From assembly GCA_038501195.1 (NCBI GenBank), contig JBBPUQ010000003.1:5362501-5426500 (forward strand): a stretch of 64,000 nucleotides of DNA, read 5' to 3'. The notes under the pieces are model-generated. The model did not search any database. It saw only the letters and a list, made by a program, of their open reading frames with translations, and was not told where the DNA came from. Positions 39,201 through 54,000 of the stretch are shown piece after piece; the first letter of the stretch is position 1, and every line of letters starts with the position of its first letter. The stretch comes from Nemania diffusa (Eukaryota > Ascomycota > Sordariomycetes > Xylariales > Xylariaceae). A program made the position numbers and the translations under genes.

Positions 39201-41150
39201 AAACTAAAATAACTTAAAAAGTATAAAATATTACTTAGTTATAAAGCTTATTTGTTATAAAAAAACAAATTTTTTAGTTAAAAACTATATATAAAAAATC
39301 AGATAAAAAAACAAAAAAATACTTTTTTATAATTAGTTTTATTTATATTATATTTAAACTTTTTTAATATATTATTAACTTGTTTAAAAAAAACTAAATA
39401 AAACATAAGTTATAAAAAATAAAAATACTACTAATAAACAACAATAAAACAAAATTATTTTAAAAAAACTTATTTAAAAAAGCTTTATTAAAAAAAAAAC
39501 TTAAACTAAAAAATTATTACAGCAAATATAAACTGCAAAAAAACGCTATAAAATAGTATAAATATTAATTTATTAATATTTTTATATTAAATGTTATAAC
39601 TTTTGTAATAATAATGCATTAAAAAAACACTAAGTTATATAAAATAACTTTTTTATATACAATAAATTCAATAATTATTTAAAAAAAGTCCAAATTAAAA
39701 AGCTTAAAAATTTTTTTTTAAAAAATAGCTAAACAAATAATACTTACAAAATATTACAAATATTTTAATATATTTAATAAAAAACCTTTTAATTAAATAC
39801 TATTTCAAAAATATAAAATTAATTATTAAATCAAACTTATAAAAAACTTAAAAAACTTAAAATATAGCATTTTATATAAAATAATTTTAAAAAAAATTAA
39901 AATTTACAAACAATATATATATAAAAACTTAATAAAAAAATTTATTAAACTTATTATAATATTTTAAACAGTATTAGTTTTATTTGTATAAAAAAGCAAC
40001 AGATTTTTAAAACTATATATAAATTATTAAAAACTAAACTTTTTAATATAAAAAAACCAATACTTTTTATTTTTAATTAATAAAATATTTATTTGTTTTA
40101 TAAAAGCAAAAATTTATACTAAATTAAATATAAAACAAGCGTTTTATTATATATATAATAAAAAAATGTAAATTTTTAACTACATTTTGTATATAATACA
40201 AAATATATTAATTTAATGTTTTATTTTTTAGTTTAATAAATAAACTAGTTATATTTTAACAATTTATTAACGATATTTTAACTAAATATTTCAATATATT
40301 TTATATAGTATATATTAATAATGTATTAATATATTTAAACAATAAAATTAAATATAAACTTTATATAAAAAAAGTTTTAAATAAATTATAAGCTATAAAA
40401 TTATAAACAAATTTAAAAAAATATAAGTTTTATATAACTAAAACTAAATTTTTAAAATTTATTATTAATATTAACAGAATTAAAATAAATTTAGCAAAAA
40501 CTAAAATAATTTATAAATAAAAATTATTTAAAAAATATAGTATAGCTGAAGTTTAAAAAATACAATTTTTTTTAAAATTTTATAATTTTTATAAACAATT
40601 TATTAAAAAGTTTAGCTATATTATAAAACTATTAACTTAACTAATAGTTATTATAGCTTGTTTTAATTAATTTAAAATATATTAAAAAATATTTAACTAA
40701 TTAAAGCAAGCTTTATTATTAATACTAATACTTTGTTATTTTTTGTTTAATATAAAAACATATATAAAAATAAATATATTAAATAGTATAACTATAAATT
40801 GTTTTTTATAAAAAAAGAGCTTAAAAAATAACTAATATTTTATAACATTTTATTTTAAAATATTTTATAAAACTAAATTTAACTATAGCATTTATAACAA
40901 AAAAATACTAACAGTAATAAAAGAACTTATTTATTAAAAAATAAAACTAATAAATTTATAACAAATTAAGTTTTTTATAATAATTACTAATTATATAATA
41001 TTAAAATATTTTATTATTAAATATATATTAAATTTTTAATAAATTAAATAAACTAAACTAATATTATATTATAACTTTATAATTATTTATTAACTAATAA
41101 CTTAAAATATTATTTTAAATATTATATTAAAGCTAAAAAATAAATTAAAA
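39200..41150 (+). pseudogene. G4 reverse transcriptase-RNase H relic
   Basis: At 40302-40340 the plus frame reads Ile-Val-Tyr-Ile-Asn-Asn-Val-Leu-Ile-Tyr; the Asn pair at 40317-40322 replaces the catalytic Asp pair. Downstream come the thumb region, a Phe-Leu-Lys-Phe-Tyr-Asn-Phe-Tyr motif near 40570-40600, and an RNase H start (Leu-Cys-Tyr-Phe then Tyr-Ile-Lys-Ile-Asn) near 40730-40775. This is the most readable polymerase relic in the window; stops fall at former Trp and Gln codons. Confidence 0.88.
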
Positions 41151-42400
41151 AACTAAAAGAAAAAAAAAACAAATAATATACAATAGTATTTTTTTAGCTA
41201 GTTATAATTTTAAAATAACTAATTTTAAAAAACTTTATTTTAAAATGTTTTATTTTATAAATAATCAAAATCTACAAACTAGTAGTTAATAAGCTACTAT
41301 TTATATTAAATATATTTTTAATTAATATTTTATTACAAATTAACTATAAAAATTTTTTGTTAAAAAAATACAAAAAGTTAATATTTAATATATTATAAAT
41401 AAATTACTAAATGTTTAAAAATTTAATAATATATAAAAAACGTTTAATTGTAACTAATATAAACAATTTATAAACAAAAATAATTTAAAAAACTTACAAT
41501 TAAATTTTAATAGTTTATTTTAAAAAAAACAAAACTAAAAAATTAGTAATAAATAAATATTAGTAAATAAAAATATTTAAAAATATTAATATATATATAG
41601 CTAACTGCTTTTATAAAGCTGTTAAAACATTTTAAAATAAAATATTAAATAAGTTTTGTTTGCTTAAAGTTTTAAACTATTTTTAATAATATATTGTTAT
41701 TAATTTTAAAAGTTTTTTTAAAAACAAATTAAGTAACAATATAATTTTTACTATAATAAACTGTTTATTTAAGCTTTATTAAATTATATTTTGTAATTTA
41801 TTAATTATAATAAAAAATATAGTTTAAATATATTATAAAAACTTTTATTAACTATTTAAATAGCTTAAATTTATTATAAACAACTAAAATTTTTAGTTTA
41901 TTAAAAACTTTATAAATAAACTATTATAAATTTATAAAATAAAACTAAATTTTTTATTTACAAAATATTATAAAACAATAAAACAAATAAAAAATATATA
42001 TTAATAAATTAATTAATAGTTATATTTTTATATTAATTACTTTTAAAATAACTAGTTAAAAGTACTACTAGTTTTAAATAATACTTAAGTTATATTATTA
42101 TATAATTTATTAAAAAGTTTTTTTTTTTAAAAAGTTATTATAAAATAACTTATATATATAACTTTTAACTAAAAAAATAAAACAAAAATAACTGCTAAAC
42201 TTTTCATTTAAAAAAAACTTATTTAATAAAAAATACAAACGTTTAAAAAACAAACTTACAAATATTTGTTTATAGTTAAAAATTAAATATAAAAAGTACA
42301 AAATAAAATAATTAAATAAATTAATAAATATAAACAAAAGCTAAATTTTAACATAAGCAACTTTGTTTATATTTTAAAAAAAAAAGTAAATAAACTAACT
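41150..42400 (+). pseudogene. G4 integrase relic
   Basis: The former catalytic Asp is AAC at 41882-41884 and the former Glu AAA at 41990-41992, 36 codons apart. The intervening Lys-Tyr-Tyr-Lys-Thr block and the Leu-Tyr-Phe-Tyr-Ile-Asn-Tyr stretch after the Glu fit Gypsy integrases. A 75-codon open frame on the opposite strand (42110-42337) is antisense to this region and has no gene features. About 570 bp separate the end of the readable frame from the 3' LTR. Confidence 0.8.
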
Positions 42401-42976
42401 ATTTAAGCAATAAACTTAACTATTTTTTTATACAAATATTATATAAAATTTTAAAATGTAAAAATTACATTTATTTGCTAAAACTATTAAACTAATAAAA
42501 AAAAGCATATTAGTTTTATACAAATTAACTATAAAAATATACAAATAATTTATTATTTAAACAAAAATATAAACGTTTAAATAAAAAAATTGTAAATTTA
42601 AATATTAATAACAAAAAATAAAAAATTAAAAAAATCTTGTTTTTATAAATTTAATACAAAAAACTGTTTTATAAAATAAACTAAAAAAGCTAAAACTTAA
42701 ATAATATATAATATTTTATTATTAACTTTTGTAATTTTTTTATTTTGCTGCAACAATATTATAATAATTACTTTAATAAAATAAAACTACTTAAACAGCT
42801 AAAATATTAATTAAAAACTTTTAAAAAAAAACAAATTAAACTAAACTACAAAAACAACAACTATATTAAATTTAATTAAGCATAATTTTATAAAATTAAA
42901 TTTTAAAAAATTTAAACTATTTATTAGCTTTATAATTACTATAAATTTAAAACAAACTTTAAATAAACAAAAAAAT

Positions 42977-43277
42977 AGTTATAACTAAACTATATTTATT
43001 ATATAAAAAAACAGTACATAAAAAATATACTAAAACATTTATTATGTTTTATAACAAATATTTATTTTATTATATTAAAAATAAACAATAAAAACATAAC
43101 AAATAATATTAAAATAATAAAAAAAATATTTATTACAAAAAAAAAAACTTATATATAATTAAGCTTGCTAATACAAACTTAATTTTTTTTTTCTTTTTTT
43201 TTTTAGCTTAGTATTTTTTCTCGAATATATAATATTTTTATATGTGCTATATAAACTGTTTTTTTTCAGCTTTTACA
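42977..43277 (+). repeat. G4 3' LTR, 301 bp
   Basis: Same length as the 5' LTR and co-linear with it. The majority of differences are transitions, including TTTCTCGAATATA retained here where the 5' copy reads only T and A. Confidence 0.9.
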
Positions 43278-45930
43278 AAATTATAAAAAATAAAATTTTA
43301 AAAATTATAAAATATATATTTAAAACTAAAATAATATTATTTATTATAAATTATTTTAAAAATATGTTTTTAATATATTATTAAAATATAAAACTATTGT
43401 TTATTTTATAAATATAAAAAATAAAACAATTTATATTTATTAAATTTATAAAAAAAAAATATAGCTAATTTATTTTTAACAATAAAATTTATTAATAATT
43501 AAAGTTGTTATTATAATTTTATTACTATTTTAATAAATTATATATTATTTAAATATTTTTAAATAAATTTTTATTATTATTAATTATTAATAAATATATA
43601 TATATTAATAATATAATTGAAATTGTTAATAATATTTTTTAATATATTAGTTTTTAAATTTTATAATATAATATTATTTAATAAATTTAATAAAATAAAA
43701 AGGTAAAATAATACATTAAAAATAAAATTAATTTTGTTAAAAATATATTAAATATTAAATTAAAATGAAAAAAAAAAACAAACTAATATTATAATAAGTT
43801 TTATATTTAATTTAATTATATTTATAAATTAAAAATTTATTGAATTAATAATATTTTTAATAATTTTATAATTAATAAATATAACAATAAATATAATATA
43901 TAATTATATTTAAACTTAAAATTATTTATAACTTTATATTAAATTAAAATTTTTTAATTTAATAATATTATAACTTAATTTTGTTTTAATTAAAATTTTA
44001 TTTAAAAATAAAATAAATTAAATAAAATTAATAAAAATATATTATTTATTTTAAATATTATAAAAATAAAAAACTATAATATTATATTTATATTTAAAAA
44101 AAATATTAAATTTAATAAAAAAAGTTATTAATAATTTTAATAAATAAAATAAATTATATTAATAAGTTATATTTATAATAATTAAAAAACTAACATTTTT
44201 TATATAGTTAAATTTAAAATAATTTTAATAATTTATCGTTTTTAAATAATTGTAATTTTAAAAATTGTTTTATGTTTATATTTTTTAACAAATAAATAAA
44301 TTTTATATTTTTATAATAAAAAAAGCTTTTATTAATATTAAAAAATAAATTTATATAAAAAACTAAATAAATTAATATATATTTTTAATATAATTAAAAT
44401 TATTAATTAAATTAATTTATAAATTAAATTAATTTAATTTTTAATAATAGTTATATTAAAGCTATTAAAAATAAAACTAAATAATTAAATAAAAAAATAA
44501 TTAATAAAAAATTTATTTAATTTAAAATTTAATTTAATATTTTTAAATATATTTAAAATATTAGTAATATATTTGCTATATTTATATATTATTTAAAAAT
44601 AAATAATAATATTATTAATATATATTAATAAATATTAAATATAAAATAATAATTTATTATTTATAAACTATGAAATAAATTTTAAACTGTTTTAAAATTT
44701 TATTAATATAATTTTAAATATTTTAAATATTTATAAAAAAACAATTATTATTTAATTAATATATTTTAATTAAATTAAAAACTAATAAAAAAATTTAAAA
44801 CAATTTATTATTATAATATAAATATAATTATATAATTTAATAATAATAACTTTTTAAATTAACAAAAAATAAATATTAAAAATAATAATTTTATTAAAAA
44901 ATTTTAAATTAATAATAATATATTTTTTATAAATTTTATTAATTAATTATTATATTATAAAAATAAAATAATTAAAAAATATAAATAGCTTTATAAAGTT
45001 TATTTATAATTTTTATATATAATATTAAAAATTTTATTAATTAATATTTAGTTTTTAAATTTAAAAATATATAATTTTATAATAATTATAATTTAATTTT
45101 GTTAATTTTTAATAAGTTTAATTTATATTATATTAGCTTTATTTATTTTTATAATATTTTATATATATTAAGTTTTATATTATTTAAAAAATATTTAAAC
45201 ATTTTTTATAATTATAAATTTAATTATATATATATATATATTATTTTTAGTTTAAATAAATAATATTATGTTATTTTTAATTTTATAATATTTTTAAATT
45301 ATATTTTAAATATTTTTAAAAGTTATATTTATATTTTAAAAAATAAATAGAACTTTATTAAATAAATTAAATTATAATATTATTTAAAAAAAATTAAAAA
45401 TATTTATAGTTATAATTATAATTATAGCTATAAAATTAGCTTTATTTTATAAAATAAAAATATATTAATTTTAACAAAGTTTTTAATAATTTTTAAATAT
45501 ATTTTTTAATAAATATAAATAAATTTAATAATATAATTAATAAATAAAATTATTTTAAAGTTTATTATAAATAAAATTGCAATAATTATATTATTAAAAC
45601 AAAATTTAAATATAAAATTATATTTAAATTTATTAATATTAAATTTTAATAAGTTTATATATAAAACTGCTAATATTATAACAGTATAAAAAAATACTAT
45701 AATATTAATAACAGCAATAATATATTGTTTAATTAATTTATTTTTTTTAACAAATTATATAAATATAATAATATAATTAAAAAAATTAATTATTATAAAA
45801 TTTAGATTTATAAATTTTATATTAAAAAAAAGATTAAGTTTAAAATTATTAATAATTTAAATAATAATTTTAAAAATATTTATTTTATTAAATTTATTGA
45901 TTTAATTTTAAAATTAAAAAAAATATTATA
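43278..45930. repeat. Inverted-duplicate repeat, copy 2, second part
   Basis: Reverse complement of roughly 21200-24310 of copy 1. Near 43960-43985 it shows the uninterrupted target of the MITE. TAGTTATAATTATAATTATAGC near 45405-45430 matches the inverse at 21725-21750. There is no coding relic. Confidence 0.8.
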
Positions 45931-47790
45931 TAGTTAATTAAAATTATAAAATTATTAATATTATATATTATTTATAATAATTTTTTAATTATTTTAACAT
46001 TAAAAATATAATTAAAAAATTATTTATAAATAATTATAAATATAAAACAACTAATATTAAAATATATAATTATAAATTTAATATTATTATATATAGTTAT
46101 ATAAATTTATAAATATATATAAAAAATAAAATAATAAATTTTATTAATAAATTTAATATTAAAGTCAATTAAAATAATATTAAATATATTATTTATAAAA
46201 AAAACGTTGTTTTTATTAAGTTTAAATAAATTAAATATATTATTAAATATTATATTAACTATATAAATAAAACAATAATATATAATATAATATAAAAAAA
46301 AAATAATATAGTTTTTAAATTAATAATTATAATTGTAATATTATAATAATAATAGTTTTAAATTAAATATTATAAATATATTTTTAGCTAAAAATATATT
46401 ATGAAAATTAAATATATAAAAATTAAACTGTTTTTTTATTTATTTAAATATTTAATAAAAATTTCTTTTTTGTTTTTTTTATTAATTTTATTAATTATAA
46501 TATAACTTTAAACAATAAATCTTTATTTTTTAATATATAAATTATATGTATTAATTAAAATTAAATTTTTATTTTAAATATTAAAATATATATTATTATT
46601 TATTTATTAAAATTTAATTTATTAATAACATAATTAATAATAAAATTATTAAATATAATAAAATTATTTATTATAATTATAATTATAATAGTTATTGCTA
46701 TAAAAATTAATATAATTATTTTTTTAATTAAATTAATATAAATTATAATTAAAATTATTATTATTATTAAAAAAATTTATTATAGTTATTATTATAATAA
46801 CTATTATATTATTAATAAAAGTTATATAATTTATATTTATATAAATAATTATAAAAACTATTAAATTAATAATTATTTTAGTTTATATTATTAAAAAGTT
46901 TTTTTATAAAAAATATTAAATTAATAAATAATTTTAAAACTAATAATATAAATATATTAATAATATAAAAAAATAACTAAAAAATTAAATAAAAAATAAT
47001 AAAAATTAAAATTAATATTTTATTACAATTAAATAAAACTATATAATATATTTTTTATTTATTTTTTTAAATATATTAAAAAAGTATTAAAAATAATTTA
47101 ATTTATAAATTTATTAAAAAATTATTAAAAATTTAAATATAATTAATTTTATAAATAATTAATAAATTAAGTTTTAATAATAAATTTATAATTATAATAA
47201 ATTTAAATTATTAATAAAGTTTAAATTTATGTTAATATATTTATTAAAATTATTTAAAGTTATTTTTAAAACTTTAATAATATTATATTTATATTTATTT
47301 TTAAATTTATATAATATAAACTTAAAACTAATATTTATAATAACTTTAGTAATTTTATTTAATATATTTATATATTAAATTTAAGCTTTATTATAAAATA
47401 ATTATAAAAAGTTGTTTTAAAAAATAATTTGTTTAATAAAGTTTTAAATATATTAATAAATAAAAGCAATAAAAAATTACATATTATGTTAATAAATATT
47501 ATTATTAATAATAATATATTTATTTATATTAAATAAAAAAAAAAAATTTAAATTAAAATATTTAATTAATTAAATTTTTTATATAATAATTAAATTATAA
47601 ATAGATTTATTTATTATAACTTTAGTTATAATAAAAATATTATTTATAAAAATATTTGTGGATTTTTTTTTATAATTGTTTTAATAGCTAAAATAATTTT
47701 TATTATATATTATTATATATTTTTATTATTAAAATTAATTATAATAAAAATAAATTTAAAATAAATAATAATATTTAAAATAATTTATAT
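45930..47790. other. AT-rich DNA, no recognisable feature
   Basis: Stops in all frames, only scattered G and C, no repeat pair found by eye. TAT/ATT-rich runs around 46670-46810 are low complexity. Confidence 0.45.
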
Positions 47791-48016
47791 TAATAACATT
47801 TATTATTAATAATATTTATATTTAAATTTATAAAAATATAATATAAATTAAAAAAATTAAATGAATAAAATTAAATTAAAAAAAAACACTTAAAGTTTTT
47901 TTTTATTTATTTAATTAATTAATATAAAATAATTTTAAATAAAACTAATATTAATAATATATATAAAATAATTTTAAAAAATTTATTTTTTAAAATTTTT
48001 ATATTTATTTATATTA
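47791..48016 (-). mobile_element. Solo LTR of the G2 family (very decayed)
   Basis: 226 bp, the exact family length, in reverse orientation. It is recognised by the order of landmarks: TTATATTTAA then AAAATATAATATAAATTA, then AAATGAATAAAATTAAATTA, TTTATTTATTTAATTAATTA and ATTTATTTTTTAAAATTTTTATAT. It retains almost no G or C. No clean target duplication is visible. Confidence 0.75.
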
Positions 48017-51000
48017 AATATTATTATATAAAAAAAAAATTATTATTTTTAATAATTATATATAATATTTATTAATTTTGCTTTTTTAAATATTTTTAAA
48101 TTTTTTAAACTTGTTTAATTTAAAAGATTAAATGTTTTTTTTTTTAAATTTAATATTTTTAAATTAATATTTTAATATTATAAAACTATTATTTTAATTA
48201 TTATTTATTATTTTTATATTTATAATTTTTTTATTTAATTAAATAATTAAATTTATTTTTAAATTTATTTATTTAATTTTTTAAAATAATATTAATTTTA
48301 AATAAATTATTTTTTTTATTAAAGTTTTATTTATTAAAAATAAACTTTAATATAAAAACTTTATAATAAAATAAATTCTTTTTAATTATATTTAATAATA
48401 AATATATAATAAAAATAATTAAATATATATTTAAAAGTTTTAAAAAATTTAATTTATATATTAATTTATTAATTTTTTATTTAATTTTTTATAATTTAAT
48501 TTATAATTATAAATATTTTTTAAAAAGTTTATTAAATAAATAATAATTATTATAAAATTTTAAATAAATTTTATTATTAATTTTAAATTTTATTAATTTA
48601 TATTTATTATTATAATATTATTTTATTTATATTATTATAAAATTTATAATTAATTTTATATTTTTATAAAAATATTATTTTATAAAATAAATATTTTTAA
48701 TTATATTATTTTTTTAATTTATTTAAATTAAATAATTATTTATATATAAATAATATAATTAAATTGAAATATAAATTATTTAAACTTTATTATAATATAA
48801 ATAATATATTTATTTAATTTTTTTAAAAATATATAAATATATAATATTAAATAATTATTTTTATAATTTAATTTTTTTTTTTAATAAATTATTATTTTAA
48901 AAATAATATATTATAATTATAAATAATTTTATTTTAAAACTTTTTTATAATTTTTTTTAAAATTATAATATAAACTTTTAATTATAATTAAAAATAATAT
49001 TATTAAATATTTTTTAAATAATTAATAAAAACTATTTAATTAATATTATATTTTAATATATAATTATATATATTTTATATTTGAAAATAAAAAATATATA
49101 TTTAAATATTATATAAATTATAATTATTAATATATTATAATTTAAAAATTTATTTAAATATTATAAAATAATATTTATTAAAACTTTAAATAATTTTATA
49201 ATAAAATTTATAATAATAGTTTTTATTAATTTTATATTTTTTAATTAAATAAATTAATAATATATTAAAAGTTTTTTTTTTATTTATATTATATATTTTA
49301 TATTTATTATAAAACTTTAAATATATTTAAATTTATTTTATTTTAAATATAATTATATATAATTTAAGTTTTATTATTATATATTATATTAAAAAATTTA
49401 TTAATTTATTTTTTTAAAATATATAATTTATATTTATTTTATATTTTATATTATTTAATAATTTATTAATTATAATAAATAAATAATTAAAATATAAAAA
49501 ATTTATAATATTTTTATTATTTTTATAAATAATTTTTAAAATTTTATATAATTTAAATTTTTTATTATAATTAATTATAAATTTAAATTTAATTTATTTC
49601 TTTATAATTGATTTAAATATTATAAATTATATTTAATTAAAAATTAAATTTTTAATAAATTATCAAATTTTATATTTAATATTTATTAAATTAATAAAGT
49701 TTTATAATTTATTTAATATATTAAAAATAAAATTAAAACATTTAAATAAATAATATATTTATAATTTATATTATAATAAATAAATTAATATATTTATTAA
49801 ATATTTATTAATATAATTTATTAAATTTATATTTAAATTAATTTAATTTAAAATATTTTTAATAAAATAATAATTTATAAATATAATTATTAAATTATAT
49901 ATTATTTTTATTATTATTTTTAAATATTTATATATTTATATAATATAAACTATTTTTATTTTTAAAAAACTATAATATATTTTTAATTAAAATATAAAAT
50001 AATTAAAAAATATAATTAAAAATATATAAATATTAAATATAATTAAATTAAATTTTTATATATATTTATTTTTTAAATAAAAACTTTTATATTAAATTTT
50101 TATTTAAAAAAAATATTTATTTATATAAATAAAGTTTTAATTAAATTATAATAATATAATATTATATTATTATAAATTTATATTTATATTATTTAAAAAA
50201 AATTTATTTTTAATTTTAAAAGTTTAAAAAATATTAATTTATAATATATTTAATATTTATTAAAATTATTATTTATAATTTTATTTATTTAATATTTTAA
50301 ATTTAATAGTTTGTTTTTTTTTTTTATATAATAATTTTATATATTAAATATAATAAAAAAATAAAAAATATAAAAATTTATTATTATTTATATATTACTT
50401 TAAAACTTTTAATTAATTTTAAAATTTAAAGTTTTAAAAAATAGCTAGTTTTTTTTTAATTATAAATATTTTAAAAATATTTATTTAAAAATTTAAAAAT
50501 TTTATAAAAAAATATATAATAAATAATTTTTTAAATAATAATAAAATCTTTTTTTTTTAAAATAATATAAATATATTTTATAAATATTATAAATATTTAA
50601 TTTTAATAGTTAAAAAAATTATAATATTATTAATTAAAATATAATAAAAAATTTAATATAATTATAATAATTTATTTATAAATTTTTAAATATAAATAAA
50701 AAAATTTTAAAAATTTATTAAAATTATAATAAATTATTTTAATTTTTTAAAATTAATTATAATAAATTTATTATAATATTTTAAATAAATTTTAAATTAA
50801 TAAAAAAATAATATAATATTAATTATTATAATATTTTTTTTATGTTAAATTAATAAAATATTTTTAAATTATAATAATAAATAATAATTATTAAATATTA
50901 CAACTTTATTTAAAATTTATAAATTAATAATTAAATAAAAATAAACTTTTTTTTTTTATTTAAATTATAAAAATAAAATAAATAAAAAAAAATAGTTTAT

Positions 51001-54000
51001 TTATTTATTTTATATAATTTGATTTTTAAAATTAATTAAAAATAATATTTATTATTTTTTAATTTTAAATATTAAAAAAATATAAAATATAAATTTAATT
51101 TAATATTTTATTAATTATTTATTAATAAAATTTATATTTAATTTATTTTTAAAATATTAATAATATTTTAATTTTTTTAAATTTTAAATATATTTTTTAT
51201 TAATTATAAAAATTTTTTAGTTATAATATTATTATTTATATTAATAAACTATTTATTTAAAATTTTACTTTTTTTTTTAAAAAAAAAACTTTTTAATTTT
51301 TAAAATAAAAATTATTTTTAAAATTTTAAACTTAAGCTTTTTTATATTAGCTTTTTTTAATAAAAAAAATATATTTAATAATTATTTATTTATAATAATT
51401 TATATTATATTATAAATTATATTATTAATAAAATTTATAAACAAAATTTTATATTATTTTAATATATTAATTAATATTAATATATTTTTAATATTTAATA
51501 TATTATTAAAGTTAATTATAATATTAAAATTAATTAAATATATATTTAATATAATAATTATAATAATAAAAATTATAATTAATAATTAATTAATATAATA
51601 AATATTAAATAATTTAAAATTATTAAAAATATAAATATTTATTTTAATAATATTTATATTTATGTTTTTTATATTTATTATAATTAAAGTTAATTTTTAA
51701 TTAATAAATATTTAAAATATAGCAATTTTAATTACTATTAATTTTATAAGTATTATTATAATTTTAAAATATTTTTTTTATATATTTTTAATATTTTTAT
51801 TTATATATTATTATTTTTAAATTATATTAATTTATATTTTTTTAAAAATAATTTTAATTTTTAATAATAAATTAATAAATATTATTAACTTAAATATAAT
51901 AAAATTAATTAATATTATTATATTATTTTTTTAAATTAAATTAAATATAAAGTTTTTATTTAATAATAAAAACTTATAAATTATAAATATTTATATTAAT
52001 AATTTTAATATAAATAATATTTTCTATATTAAAGTAATTTTTTATATATATAAATATATTTATAAATATATTTAAAAAAAAAGTTTAAAATTAAATATAA
52101 TAACAAAAGTTATTATATTAATATAATAATTAATTTAATTTTATAAATATTTGAAAATTTATTTTTAAATAACAAAATTAGTTTAATAATATAATTTAAT
52201 ATTTAATTTAATTTTTTAAATTTTATTAATTTTAAAAATTTATATTTATTATATTTTAATAAATAAAACATTAATTTAATTTATTTTTTATAATATATTT
52301 TTTTTTATTTATATTTTTAAATTTATTATTTTTTATTTTTACAATATATTTAAATTAATTAAATAGTTTTTTAATAATAAAAATATAGTTTATTTTTATA
52401 TTTAAATAAATTATATAATTATTTTTACTAAATTTTTTTTTAATAATATTTATAAAATATTAAACTATATTATTAATAGTTTAATATATTATTTTAAATT
52501 TATAAAATTATAAAAAAACTTATTATAACTTAAAAATAATAATTTTATTTTTTAAATTAATAATATTTTTAAATTTATAATTAAATATAAAAAAAACAAT
52601 ATTTAAAATAAATAAAAAGCTTAGTTATTTAATATAAACTTTTAAATAATAAAATAAATTATTTTTTATTAAAAATAATATATAATATTATTTATATATA
52701 TATATAGCTAACTATATAAATAATATATATATAATTTATTTAAAAAATCTTTAAATATATTTTTATATATATTAATTATATTTTTTAATTAAATCAAAAG
52801 TTTTATTATAATATTTATATATAATATTATAATTAATTATAATAAATATTTTATTATTTAAATTGAAATTTATATATAAAAAACTTAATAAAAAAACTAA
52901 AAGTTTTTTTTTTTTTATATTATATAAATTTTTTTTTTTTTTTTAATATTTATTTTAATATTTATTATAACTATTTTTATATTTAAAGCGTTTTTTTTTT
53001 TATAAAAGTTTATTATTTTTATATTATAATTAAAAAAATATTTAGTTTTTATTATTTTAATTGTTTTTTTAATAGTTATATTAATAAAAATTTTTTTTTT
53101 AAATAGCTGTTATTATAATTAAAAGTTTTATTTTAATAATATATAATATATATTTTATTAATATATTATTATTTTTAAAAAAATATAAATAGTTTTTAAT
53201 ATTTAAATTTATATATATATAAATAGCTATTATAATTTTATATTAATTATTATTATTTTTATTAAAAGTTTTTATTATTTTAATATATTATAGTTTTTTT
53301 TAAATATAATATATTATTGCTATTTTATTATATAATATATTTAATAATATAAAAATATTTTAATTAAACTTTTTAGTTATTATTATAAATTATATTAAAA
53401 ATTAATTAATTAATTTTTTTAACAATATATTTAATTTTTAAATTTAAAGATTTATTTTAGTTTTTATAATTAATTTAATAATTTATTATAAAATTGTTAA
53501 TTTAATTAAAAAAGTTTATTATAAAACTAAAATTTAACAAATATTTTTTTTAATTAATTTTAAATTTTTTATAAAAAAGTTAAATTATTTAATAAAATAA
53601 TATATATTAATAAAAATTAATTTATTATTATTAATAATTATATTAATATTATTATAATTTTTATAATTAAATATTAATATTAAAAATTAATATTAATAAA
53701 ATTAAAAATATTATTTTATTTATTAAAGTATAAAGTTAATATTTTTTTTATAAAGTTAAAAAATTATATAAATAAAAAAAATAATATATTGTTTTTATTA
53801 TTATTAAAATTATAGTTTAATAAATTATTGTTATTATTATTATTTTTTTTATTATTATTATTAAATTTTTTTTAAAAATTAAAAGTTTTTAATAATTAAT
53901 ATTAAAATTTAAATATTTAATTTTATTAATATTTATAACTATAAATTAAAAATTAAAACTAATATTAATATATAATAAAATATTATAATAAATTATTATA

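Larger units (their letters stand above)
36030..43282 (+). mobile_element. Ty3/Gypsy LTR retrotransposon G4
   Basis: 7,243 bp (36035-43277) with two 301-bp LTRs and a 5-bp target duplication AAATT (36030-36034 and 43278-43282). Copy 1 of the inverted repeat continues without interruption across the corresponding site near 24310, proving insertion. Plus-strand order is LTR, gag with zinc knuckle, RT-RNase H, integrase, LTR. Like G1, the LTR begins with AGTTA. All frames are broken. Confidence 0.92.

Noticed and set aside
42110..42337. 75-codon open frame on the minus strand, rich in Phe, Leu and Tyr
   Set aside because: Antisense to the 3' end of the plus-strand G4 polyprotein; composition is that of any open frame in 90% AT DNA.
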